From: Euptelea pleiosperma
Lineage: Eukaryota > Streptophyta > Magnoliopsida > Ranunculales > Eupteleaceae
Reading direction: 5' to 3'
DNA length: 64,000 nucleotides
Assembly (NCBI GenBank): GCA_035048495.1
Contig: CM068549.1
Span: 11,518,000-11,581,999, forward strand
The translations under genes were made by a program, and so were the position numbers. The notes beneath the pieces are model-generated. The model made no database searches. It was not told the origin of the DNA and saw only the letters and a list, made by a program, of their open reading frames with translations. Shown piece by piece: positions 12,471 to 22,326 of this stretch. How positions within the stretch are numbered: the stretch's first letter is position 1; the number at the start of each line of letters is the position of its first letter.

Positions 12471-13112
12471 GGTCTTCTACTACTATATCTCACTGCTAGT
12501 CGTCCTGATATTTCCTTCAGTGTGGGTGCATGTGCTAGATTTCAAGCTAATCCCAAAGAATCTCATATTCTTGCAGTCAAACGTATCATCATGTATGTTA
12601 GTAGAACTATAGGATATGGTCTCTGGTATTCGTTTGATACTACTGCGGAGCTTACATGTTATTCTGATGCTGACTGGGCTGGAAATATTGATGATAGAAA
12701 AAGCACCAGTGGTGGGTGTTTTTATGTTGGTAACAGCCTAGTTAGTTGGCAAAGCAAGAAATAGAATTGTATTTCTTTATCTACTGAAGCCGAATATATA
12801 TTGCAATTGGGAGCTGTTGTACTCAACTCTATGGATGAAGCAGATGTTAACTTATTATGGAATCAATGATTGATGACTATCTATTGTGATAATACGAGTG
12901 CTATAAATATATCGAAAAACCCTGTGCAACACTCTAGAACTAAGCATATTGACATTCGTCATCATTTTATAAGAGATCTTGTTGAAGAAAAAATTATCAC
13001 TTTGGAGCATGTCACAACAGAAAATCAATTAGCAGATATCTTTACAATACCTCTTGATGTCGTTAGATTCGAATTTCTTCAAAAATCTATCGGTATTAGT
13101 TTGATTGATTGA
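12471..13112 (+). pseudogene. Copia pol remnant: end of reverse transcriptase and RNase H
   Basis: Translation gives LTASRPDISFSV and CARFQANPKESH, typical of the C-terminal end of Copia reverse transcriptase. RNase H follows, with acidic positions in CYSDADWAG, LSTEAEYI and YCDNTSAIN and the conserved end SRTKHIDIRHHF and QLADIFT. A TAG interrupts the frame after SWQSKK (near 12762). Frame changes between 12800 and 12870 spoil the link to the C-terminal part, and TKPL is replaced by TIPL. No start codon of its own exists, since deletion fused this fragment to LTR sequence. It is non-functional. Confidence 0.93.
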
Positions 13113-13222
13113 TCTAGTATTTTGTGTTTTTCTTTACTTTCATAATAATCTATTTGATTAGAACTGATTTTATATGATCTAAATTCAAACTTGTCATAGG
13201 TTCTATCAAGATCATATCATGA

Positions 13223-13224
<2 letters not shown>

Positions 13225-13288
<64 letters not shown>
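13225..13288. repeat. (AT)n microsatellite
   Basis: An uninterrupted AT run of about 64 bp in the Copia 3' non-coding region. The right duplicate has about 74 bp. Confidence 0.95.
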
Positions 13289-13290
<2 letters not shown>

Positions 13291-14637
13291 CAATGTTTAT
13301 AATGATTAATCCATTATACTTTGTCTTTGTCAGTGGTTAAATTATCTTTTGTAAACATATGTTTCACACACTACACACTGACTAATTTTTCTTCAGGAAT
13401 AGATATGATTTCAGTATTATTTCTAGATCTTATTCTAGGAATAAAGAATAAACCTCTACTAGATATGACTTCAATTTAGTAGTGTTTCTGCCTTCGGTTG
13501 ATTTCAAAACTGCACTATAGTCAACTGTTGGCTTCCCAATGAGAGTTATTATTCTAAGGAAATAGCTACCTCTACAAAAATTAGAGTGAACGCCATCTGT
13601 ATGGCCCTGTTTGAAATTGAAATTTGATTCTCATCATTGCTGCAAAAAAGGGCTACCAACATGGAGAGTGAAAGCTACCTATATTCAAAGTGAATAAAAA
13701 TGGTGTAAAAGACAGCCAATTTGCTAGAAAAATTCTTATCCTTCAGCAAATACCCGTATACATGAGTGTATATGAGAACCCTTAATAGCTCTAATGAGGA
13801 TTTCATATCTGGATACAGGATATCTTCGGGATTTCTAGAATCTGATGTCTAGAATATTACTAAAATTACTTATCCTCTCTTGTGTCGATTCTGATGTCAG
13901 CACTTTATCTACTATTGGTTCTTAAGAGCAATGATTTTATTACCTTCATTGACTAAGTATTTTTTATTCACTGACGAATACGAATTTCTATATATAGCAT
14001 GATCGAGTTGAAATTATAACTTACACAAGTTCTGTATTTCATGTTAATGTCAGTCAGTATTAATCAACCAAGTTTCAATAAAATTTTTGTTTCTATATCT
14101 TAAAATAAATTTATCCCAATTCATATTCCTATCACGATTCTCCAAAGCTCAATTTATTTTTCAAGATCTACTATAATTTGATAATTGTTGTTAATTGACT
14201 TTGGTTTGTATGTTTATATGCATTTGTTCTTCATAATGATATCCATTGCATGCTTGTTATTTACTTATATTTATGTACCTTTGTCAATCTGTGACAAAAA
14301 GGGGGAGAGAAAATCATAGCGGTAAAAATAAGTTGATGCATGAGATAGGGGGAGAAAAAAAATTTATTATTTTTTCCAATTTCTCTACTTGTGATGTGCA
14401 TAAATTAACTCATTGCATTTTAATGATTTACTGATTGCCGATTATATTACATGTTATGTATTGTTGGTAGAATGTGTAGGGAACAGATCAAAAGCCATAC
14501 CAGTATATCTGTTCGATTATCTCCGAGAGAGTATGAGATAGTGAGTGAATCATGTAAGGGGGTGGGATTATATTTTCTATTTTTTACCTCCTATATGATT
14601 AAATATTTTTTGTCACGGAATTGCCAGAAGGGGAGAT
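13289..14637 (+). other. Copia 3' non-coding region and polypurine tract
   Basis: About 1.35 kb without coding capacity between RNase H and the right LTR. It contains GTGACAAAAAGGGGGAG near 14292, a purine-rich motif often seen in this part of Copia elements, and ends with AGAAGGGGAGAT directly before the right LTR, the expected plus-strand primer tract. Confidence 0.7.
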
Positions 14638-16258
14638 TGTAAGAAATATTTTCATATTCAGTTTGGCAAAGATTCTGTTTGACATAAAAATATTTTTGTA
14701 ATCGTTCCTACGAGCACAAATGTAATGTAGAGATGTTGTAGTACGTATACTTCACCAACTACGTGAAGACTAAAAGACAGAGACGACAAGAATCATACGG
14801 TTGACAACAGGAGTCATCTGAGTAACTATCGATTTGTCAGTTAACGATTGTGTACGCTCGATTAGGAAGGTAAGTGACTTAGTGGCCATAGGAGTTGGTA
14901 AAAATGAACAAAATATAATGGTCAAACTTAATCATTGGACTGACCCGAGTCTAAGTCAATTAAATTGACTAATGGGATAATCCATTCGATTGGACACTTA
15001 TCCCCAATCGATTGGACATAGCCCAATTGATTGGAGACTCTGTGTAATCAATTGGAAGCTAAAAGGCAGAAACTTATTTCAGTCAAATCGATTAGAGACT
15101 CTGTGAAATCGATTGGAGCCTTTGGGATTGAAACTTATTTGAGTCAAATCGATTAGAGACTTTGTGAAATCGATTGGAGCCTTCGGGACAGAAACTTATT
15201 TGAGTCAAATCGATTGGAGACCACTGTGTAATCGATTGGAGCCTTCAGAATAGAAATCTTATTGAGCCCAATCGATTGGACACTTATCCCCAATCAATTG
15301 GACCTAGTGTACAATCGATTGGACCATGCACAGAATTGGTCCTTCTCAGATTCAAAATTCTTAGTTCCATTATCCCACGTTCTGCACGACTCAGAGTCTT
15401 AGAATTCTATAAATACAATCCTTCTATGCCTTTTCTAAACACACACAGAGACACAAAGTGACTTAATCTTCAAGAGAGAGAAGAAAATGTTTTATTTATT
15501 AGAGTGTCCATTCGAAGAGCAAGAAGCTTATTTTCCATTCACATCTTGTGAGCTTGTTCTCTTCTTGATCAAAGCCAAGTGATTGATCCTTTCCTCAGCT
15601 TAAGTCTTCCACTTCTATATTCGACTTAGTAGCCTGAGTGTACCAGTGTGACTTAACACCATTTGAGCAACTTAGGGTTCAAGGTGTACTGAATCCTTCG
15701 CCTTCTGCAAAGGCGGGAGTGTTGAGAATTAAGATCGGAGGAGCCGATCGATGGTAGGTTTGGGGTGCACCAAACTGAACAAGCGGACAAGGCTTCTTGG
15801 CTGGAAGGGTGCGTGTGGATTCTTAGCGTTGATTCAGACGACATGGATGCATCGGTAGTAGGCCTTGGTTAAGGTTGGAAGCTATATTTGCAACGGTGCT
15901 GCGTAGGTAACCTTTGTTTCGTTTAACTTTTTCAGTTAGTGATACTTTCCGTCTAGACGTGGTCCCGTGGTTTTTCATTGGCCAAGGTTTCTACATAAAA
16001 ATCTCTTGTCTTGTGTGATTGTTTGTTTGTATTCCGCAATCTATTTTGATTAGATCAAACGACAAAAAGACAATATACCACGGAGGTATATTCAATTTGA
16101 GTCTGTTGTGATAATCTTTTATCAAACAACTAAGGCATGTGATTTTATTCTCTTACCACAGACCAGTAAAATTGTGTAGGTATAAATAATTTTAAATACC
16201 TAATCAACCCCCCCTTCTAGGTATATTGAGTTAAAGAGAACGGACTGGTGAAATTTCA
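14638..16258 (+). repeat. Copia right LTR, complete
   Basis: Starts TGTAAGAAATATT and ends GGTGAAATTTCA, followed by the AGATG duplication; 1,621 bp. It carries the palindrome array at 14979-15330, a TATA box at 15407-15415 and a late CAACCCCCCCTTC segment of the kind common near Copia LTR ends. Confidence 0.92.
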
Positions 16259-16476
16259 AGATGTGGTAGGAAGAAGATGGTGATGTGCCGTTTGAAAAGG
16301 AGATGGCGGTGTAGCAGATTGGAGGTTGGAAGCACCGTGAAGGCGAGGTAGAGGTGCAACGATGGAGGAGAGGTGGCTGGCAATAATGGGACAGGTGAGG
16401 GCGATCTTCCCTCCTCCTTCTTCTATCCTCTTTGTTTTTTTATTTTTTTTCTTTTGGGTCTGCTTCACACCATTAA

Positions 16477-16506
16477 GGCCGGAGTTACAGACCTACAACT
16501 CCGGCC
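16477..16506. repeat. Family palindrome in LTR B
   Basis: GGCCGGAGTTACAG followed by ACCTACAACTCCGGCC: a 30-bp near-perfect palindrome, mismatched only around its centre. Equivalents lie at 20389, 20551, 27119, 27458, 48220, 48303, 56043, 56130, 63363 and 63749. Confidence 0.85.
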
Positions 16507-17029
16507 ATGATTTGAAGAGGAAGATGAAGGGGTGGTTTTGAGGATGGCTGGGTGAGTTGGCGGTATTGAGGTTGGGCAGTGTGGTACTGCTTGAGAGGAG
16601 CGGCTTCCTCTTCACTCCTCTTCTTTTCTTTGGTTTTGTTTCTCTAAATTGTTGAAGAAGGAGGGAGAGACGACGAGTTGTAGTGTTTGCTGTACATTAT
16701 AGCAGCAAGGGGAGATCTTTGACGCACGCCTGAAAATGGAGGACGGCCAGCATAAAGAGAAGGGATCGATGGAGGATTGATGGTTTTTATGGCACTCTTG
16801 AGATCGTGAAGGAGATGGAGAAAGGCGTGGAGTTTCAGGCGGTAATGGGCGAGGAGATGCAGCGGCAAGGACGCCGAAGAAGATGGTGGCAGAGGAGGAG
16901 TGGAGGACGATCCTCCTTCCCTTCTTTTCTATTTTTTTTTTAGATTAGAGAAGGGAGAGAGGGTTGAGGACGGCTAGGGTTTGTAATGGAAGAGAAGTGG
17001 GGGGGGCCAAAGAGGGGATTCATCCTTCT

Positions 17030-17038
17030 TTATATAAA
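17030..17038 (-). promoter_or_regulatory. TATA box of LTR B
   Basis: The minus strand reads CCTTTATATAAAGAAGG. It lies roughly 600 bp downstream (in sense) of the tRNA-like block and upstream of pyrimidine-rich sequence, so it probably marks the Pol II start of the LTR. Confidence 0.5.
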
Positions 17039-17652
17039 GGAAGGAGGTGGTAGGGTTTGGCTTATAAAATAGAAACTGTGGGTTTCTCTCTAGTGGAAAC
17101 CCAGGAGCCCACTTAGTATGCAACCGTTTCATACTTAATATTACATCCACCGTTAAATGCTCATTGAAAAACTAAATTTTCTCTCTTCATTTTTTTTATT
17201 TAGAAAATGCATTTTATTTAAAACATTTGAAATAACACATTTTTCAAGGGACATCCGACTGTAGTGATAATGTTTTCATACTTCTAAGCTTGCAATTATT
17301 TTCATACTAGATTGGTCCGAGACCCATGGTCTCTAAAATGCCACCTCATCCCATGAACGTGATCGCACGTGTGGGTGTGTACCACATCCCATGCTCAAAA
17401 TTATCTCCTCCATATGATTTGTGGCTAGTAACATCTCTTGCGTGGAAAATGAGGTGATTTGGTGTGATAATGGTTTAGATGATCAGATGAGTAATCTGCG
17501 GGTGATCGAATGATGGATCATCGGGGAGTGGGGATAGGCCAATGTAGGCCATAAGATAGAGTGACTGAAGAAGGAGAGAGGATCGGATGAGAGAGAGAAT
17601 GGTGGTTCAGAGAGAGGAGAGAGAAAATATTATAAAATAAGAGAAAATGCTA

Positions 17653-17722
17653 ACAGAGGGTCTTGAACCCTGGTCTTTGATTTGATTTTCTGCATGCTTT
17701 ACCAACTGAGCAAGTCCTCATC
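17653..17722 (-). other. tRNA-like block (best A-box/B-box match) in LTR B U3
   Basis: On the minus strand TTGCTCAGTTGG fits the Pol III A-box consensus TRGCNNAGYNGG at all but one position. GGTTCAAGACC fits the B-box and starts 44 nt after the A-box start, the spacing of a real tRNA gene. The T-arm AGGG/CCCT stem is present. The flanking GATGAGG and TGTTAGC do not pair as an acceptor stem, so an intact tRNA is excluded. A Pol III promoter or tRNA-derived relic is the reading. Confidence 0.72.
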
Positions 17723-18136
17723 TTGTGTTAGTTGATAAGCTTTAATCTCCTTAGTCTCTTCTTTAAAAGTTTGTCTCTCCTTCTCTCTTGGTCATCTCTC
17801 GACTCTTTCGCTTCTCTAGTTCTCCCATTATTTGGCCTGTAACTTCTTCTCCTAGCCTACTGGCTCTTGAGCTTTGATCATCAATTCTGGAAGTTGATTG
17901 TGGGCCCTCATTCCATCAAAATTGTTCGATAGTGCTCCTGGGATAGAAAAAATCGCGTAATGAGAATTCTACAAAATTACTTTGCATGTAGGTCAAATAA
18001 ATGCGTATGAGTGCATGCAAATATACCATTTTGTGTAAAAAAATGTGTTACACACAATAAGAGAAACACTTACATAAAAAAGTTGATAATGCTAAAAGGA
18101 TAATTGGTTAAAATAAGCACTTTTGAGCGAATATCA

Positions 18137-19689
18137 TTAATCAATGCCCTATGGGGCTCAAAGCGGTCCAAAAATGTTTGGGTCGCTTGAGTCCATGTGG
18201 GGCCCGCATGAAATAGCCCCAAAACCCTGAAAACAATTATCCATCTTGGAATTGGACGAAAACTGACGATAATGTTCTAACAATTAGATGACTGTATTTC
18301 ATGAAGAAAAATATGTGAAAATGGGTCTTAGAAATTAAAACGCACAAAATACCATATTTATGAATTTTTTTTTCTTTCGGGGGTTTTACATTTGGGGCTG
18401 TTTTATCCACGCTTAGAAATTATTTTCAATCAGGCAGTTTCTAACCGTCGGATTTGATATTATTTTTGGGTACTCAGATCCAACGCCTAGAAACCACCAT
18501 TTAGGTTGATTCTAATTTTCTCATAAGATTGGTGGTTTCTAACTGTTAGATTTGAGTTTTTCCATTTGAATGTGAGCAATGTTTTTGGGTACTCAAATCC
18601 ATGATTTTGGTGAGTTCTAACCGTCAGCTATAAATCTAGCGGGTAGAGATAGGTGCTCCCTTTCCATTTCTTTATAACTAATTTTAGTTTGAGATTGATA
18701 TATGGTTTTTCTACAAATGGGTATTGAGATTCTACTAAATTCTAGGATTAGATTTTTTGTTATCCTGTAAATGGGTCTTAAATTAATGCCCCTTTTAACA
18801 ATAATTCATGTAGATGGGTGTTTGCTGTAATTGAATTGAGATTTATGGTATTTGATTTTGTTATCTAAACTAATGGGTTTCTAATCTCCCTTAGTTGTGT
18901 TATTTTGATAATTAACTAACCTCGATTAATAAGTTTCCTAATCTGATTGTTGTTCATCACTATTTTAACTCTCCTTATTAATGCCATCTTGATATTTTGC
19001 TAATTTGGAGAATGGCTTTTTCCTTTTAGGAATCAATGTAAATGGATGGTGTTGTAATTGGGAAAATATTAAATGTTTTAATTTTATTTTATCTAGATTA
19101 ATGATGGGTTTGAATTCAGTTAGTAGTCTATTTTATGTAAAAGGGGTGTTATTATATTATGACTGAGACTTAAACATATTTTGTAATGCCCTGCATTTTT
19201 TATTCTATTAATTGTTATAGATAATGATTAAATATTGATATGGTTAGTAAATTATGCTTTAATTTTGTTATGTTTGTTGGGTGGGCTCGTAGAGCAATTT
19301 TAGATACTTTTAGGCATGTTTATGACCAGTTAGTAGCCTAGTGGATACCTCTGGCCCATTAGTTGACCAAAATTAGGGTTTTGGACCTTTCATATTTAAG
19401 CCTGAGTGAAAGTGACAAAAATTACTTTTCACTCAACAGAAGCTCTAATCTCTCTCTCTCTCTTTCCCTCTTGTGTTCTTTGGAGCTATTGAAAAACCCT
19501 TGGTTCGTTGGTGGATCTCTCTTAGAGTTTCTGTTTAGCGATTATAGGCAAGTAAACCACTATTAGCTACTTTTTGTTGTTTATTTTGATTGATAATATG
19601 TTTGTTCTCTTGTTGAGAAAGAATGTTTAGGATTTTATGTGATTTTCTCCATTGATCTTTGCATATAGTGTGTCCATCATCGGGCAAAG
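18137..19689. other. 1.55 kb without a recognisable gene
   Basis: AT-rich. 18411-18640 holds the TACTCAGATCCAA repeat family also seen at 4611-5100. 19363-19570 contains CATATTTAAG followed by a CT-rich run, which could be the promoter and leader of an old LTR, but no matching ends were found. Confidence 0.5.
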
Positions 19690-19703
19690 TGATATTTGCT
19701 CAA
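19690..19703 (+). mobile_element. First 14 bp of outer LTR G, left copy
   Basis: TGATATTTGCTCAA is the sense start of the family LTR and is cut at once by the LTR insertion that begins at 19704. In the right copy the rest of LTR G resumes at 57362. Confidence 0.75.
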
Positions 19704-20032
19704 TGAAACAAGGATTTTTCGCGTCGTTGGATCGAAAACCTTAGAATCAACACAGTTTTTTTAGATCCGATTTCTTTTTCTGCAAAAAATTAACAATTCT
19801 CGCATAATGGGAAGTGTCGGATGTCGATCCGCACTCGAGGTTAGGTTAGTGCAAACATGAGCAACAAAATTATGGAATAGCTACAGAAATGGTAGGGGAT
19901 AGATGATGATGGAGAAATCAAAAAAAAAATTGTTTTTCGATTGAGATAATGACATCCATGCAAGAAATTTTCATCAAAAGCAACTAGATTAAAAAGATTC
20001 AAACACATCTTTTGACAAAAACGAATTAGATT
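19704..20032 (-). mobile_element. LTR fragment running into the gap
   Basis: Starts TGAAACAAGGATTTTTCGC with the conserved U5 block at about 19816-19850 and matches 47202-47536. The last ~100 bases before the gap show indels relative to the right copy, as often seen at contig ends. Confidence 0.9.
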
Positions 20033-20132
20033 NNNNNNNNNNNNNNNNNNNNNNNNNNNNNNNNNNNNNNNNNNNNNNNNNNNNNNNNNNNNNNNNNNNN
20101 NNNNNNNNNNNNNNNNNNNNNNNNNNNNNNNN
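20033..20132. other. Assembly gap, 100 N
   Basis: Exactly 100 N, the usual placeholder for a gap of unknown size. The flanks are pieces of the same LTR family in opposite orientation. Confidence 0.98.
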
Positions 20133-21755
20133 CCCTCTTGCAGCCGGCGAAATCGTCTTCTCTAGCCACTCCACTGCTCCACCTCTCCATTGCTTCACCA
20201 TCCCAAACGGAGAAGAGCTCCTCCACGTTCTCTTTTTCTCATCCCATCTCATTCTTTCATCTCCCTCACAGGTGCACCTCCTCCATCACTGTCCCCTCCC
20301 TTGCCTCATCACGACCTGCAACACTGAGTTGCAGGTCTGCAAAAAAAATTAAAAAAAAATTAAAAAAAAAAAAATTTTTCAAGAGTTCGCCGGAGTTGCA
20401 ACCTGCAACTCCGACGAGCTCCATTAACGCCGGCAGCCTGCGACCTCTCTCACTCCCTGTCACTCTCTCTCACTCTATCATCTCTCTCAACACCATCTCT
20501 CTCTTATCCGGAGTTCTCCCACGTTTTTTTTTTTCTTTTTTTTCAAGATCTCCGGAGTTGCAGGTTGCAACTCCGGCATCCTCCATTAACGCCTGCCGCT
20601 GCTGCTGTTGCTTCTACCCCTTGCAACTCTCCTCCATTTCCTTGCCGCAGCCACCATCACCACCGGTACAGTAAGCCGACCGTTCATCCCTTCGAACCAT
20701 AATCTCTCAACGCTCCTAACCTCCTCTCATCTTAAAAATCGGCTGGACTGTTCTCCATTGGAGGACCACATGCGCCCTCCATCTCCCTTCTTCCACCGCC
20801 TTCAGCAAACCCCCTTCTCAATGTTGCTGGATGCAACACAACACCTGCATGTGCCTCTTCACGAGCTCAAGAACACCACACTACCTGGCCAGCGTCTTCA
20901 CCATCTCCATTCTTGAACTCTCCATCCCTCAACCTCTCTAGGACGTCCTCATCTCTCTCCCTGCCCTTTTTTCTCTTGCATCCCCATCTTCACTAATCAT
21001 CACCACCATACAGCGAGTGCAACCACCACTTCTCCACCATCACGCATCTTCTCCCCACCATGCTTCTCACCGATCGGCCGATCAACCACTTCCACACTTG
21101 GCCGATCATGTCCATGCGATTCCCCCATATATAGTAGGTCTCCGGTGAGTTCCCCAAGGTGAGGTTATTTTCTCTCTCTACTTCCTCACTTTCTCTCTCT
21201 ATTTTCTCTCTTCTATTCTTGATTTCTCTCTCTAGGTTGTCTTTATCTCAATTCATCTCTCTCTCCATCCATTTCTTTTTTTAAAAAAAAATCTTGCAGT
21301 TTTAATTTTCTCTCTCTACATCTCCTGTTTCTCTCACTAGCTTCTCTCCCTTACTAGTCTCTCTATTCGCTTTCTAGTGTAGTTTTGATTATCGCACAAT
21401 TTAATTCAAGCCTTGTAAGAATTTTTCAGATTAATGAATTTAATTAGCAATTTGTTTCTTTAATTTCTTTTATGCTTTTATTCATTGCGGTAGTTCCTCT
21501 CTCTAAAAATCACAAAATCCTATTTTAAAAATCCATCTCACCATTCTCACCCCTCCATGCTTTTCTGAGAAAAATTCATCATTTTATGTTCTTGAGCTGC
21601 GCAAACTAACCCTGAGTGCGGATCGACATCCGACACAAGCCACTGTACAACCCTGTGATTTTTGCAGGATTTGAGTGAAAAAGAATCGGATAATTACAAA
21701 TATTGTTGAGATCTAGGATTTCCGTAACCAACGACGCGGAAAAATCCTACTTTCA
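20133..21755 (+). mobile_element. Athila-like LTR E, 5' part lost in gap
   Basis: Sense-plus LTR ending with the conserved U5 block (GAGTGCGGATCGACATCC at about 21616) and terminal CCAACGACGCGGAAAAATC then CTACTTTCA. No primer-binding site follows, so it is a solo LTR or a 3' LTR. The body is CT-rich with TCTCTCTC runs and three palindrome motifs (20321-20340 half, 20389-20416, 20551-20578). The proline/serine-rich open frames here are low-complexity by-products. Confidence 0.85.
20389..20578. repeat. Two family palindromes in LTR E
   Basis: CGCCGGAGTTGCAAC + CTGCAACTCCGACG at 20389-20416 and TCCGGAGTTGCAGG + TTGCAACTCCGG at 20551-20578. A half-site GAGTTGCAGGTCTGC precedes them at about 20323. 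Confidence 0.8.
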
Positions 21756-22326
21756 CCCTTGGAACAATGACAACATTGTCTTGTCAAATACCGACTCTAC
21801 CATCCCATACTTGGCCTTGAAAATCTTGGATTTCTTTCCTTCCATGGATACCAATGTAAAGGAACGGGGAGGAGTCTACAAATGATGCGGCCTCTTTTTT
21901 TGAAGCCATCCATTGAGCACCTATGTAAGAGCTCAAGAACTTTCTATGTCATAAAGTTTTACTCCTTACTGACCATATGGATGTTTGGTTCCCACCTCTT
22001 GGTGGACCTACACTCCAAAAATCAGCTTTATAGGTGATTTCTAATTGTTATATGTGATTTTTAACTGTGGGGGCTATAAGGCCATGGAGAACCATTGGGG
22101 ATAGAGAATCATAACTCAAAATTAAAATTTCGATATTCACATTTTATATAGTATTTTCCTTTACTATTGATGGCCTACAAGCCTACAAAAGATGGCTCAT
22201 AATCCTACAAAAAATAGCTCAAAAGCCTACAAAAGATGGCTCGTAAGCCTACAAAAACTGGCTCATAAGCCTACAAAAAATGGCTCCCAACCCTATGTAC
22301 CATGTATATACAAAACTATGTACTGT
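21756..22326. repeat. Spacer with a ~24-bp minisatellite (22171-22286)
   Basis: About five units of CCTACAAAAGATGGCTCATAAG type with point variation lie just beyond the 3' end of the transposase gene. 21756-22170 shows nothing recognisable. The minisatellite could belong to the DNA transposon's terminal region, but no terminal inverted repeat was found. Confidence 0.6.

Larger units (their letters stand above)
11507..12475 (+). repeat. Copia left LTR, 3'-truncated
   Basis: Collinear with the right LTR (14638 onward) up to CCTTTCCTCAGCTTA, then it switches to reverse-transcriptase coding sequence. It contains a tandem array of CAATCGATTGG-type motifs (11851-12200) and a TATA box at 12275-12283. 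About 650 bp present in the right LTR are absent. Confidence 0.88.
11507..16258 (+). mobile_element. Internally deleted Ty1/Copia element, left copy
   Basis: Two LTRs begin TGTAAG(G/A)AATATTTTC, and the 5-bp duplication AGATG lies at 11502-11506 and 16259-16263. The left LTR is cut at about 12475, where it joins the end of the reverse-transcriptase region directly. The rest of that LTR, the primer-binding site, gag, protease, integrase and most of reverse transcriptase are missing. RNase H, a 3' non-coding stretch, the polypurine tract and a full right LTR remain. The element could move only with proteins supplied in trans, if at all. Confidence 0.92.
10899..18136 (-). mobile_element. Athila-like solo LTR B, left copy, with nested Copia
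   Basis: Plus-strand ends are TGAAACTAGGG and GAGCGAATATCA. The 5-bp duplication TTAAT lies at 10894-10898 and 18137-18141, so this is a solo LTR left by recombination. It was split by the Copia insertion at 11507-16258; without it the LTR is about 2.5 kb. On the minus (sense) strand the order is a U3 with a tRNA-like block (17653-17722), a TATATAAA box near 17030, a pyrimidine-rich transcribed part with a palindrome (16477-16506), and the conserved U5 block near 11005-11040. Confidence 0.9.
1..20032 (+). repeat. Left copy of a 20-kb near-identical direct duplication
   Basis: The sequence from base 1 reappears at 27491 in the same orientation and stays collinear to the assembly gap. The offset drifts only from 27490 to about 27504 through small indels. 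Both copies carry the same nested insertions: LTR A with hAT, LTR B with Copia, and the insertion at TGATATTTGCTCAA. Differences seen include a 3-bp deletion near base 28, an AT run 10 bp longer in the right copy, and scattered SNPs such as G/A near 13716. The left edge coincides with the window edge, so the true extent to the left is unknown. The right edge is the N gap, not a biological breakpoint. Confidence 0.97.

Noticed and set aside
11851..15330. CRISPR-like spaced repeats
   Set aside because: The repeats are degenerate, unevenly spaced and part of Copia LTRs in a plant genome.
17653..17722. Functional tRNA gene
   Set aside because: The A and B boxes are good but there is no pairing acceptor stem and no convincing anticodon arm.
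20138..20916. Ser/Pro-rich plus-strand ORFs after the gap
   Set aside because: Located inside LTR E, compositionally biased, no domain; not a gene.
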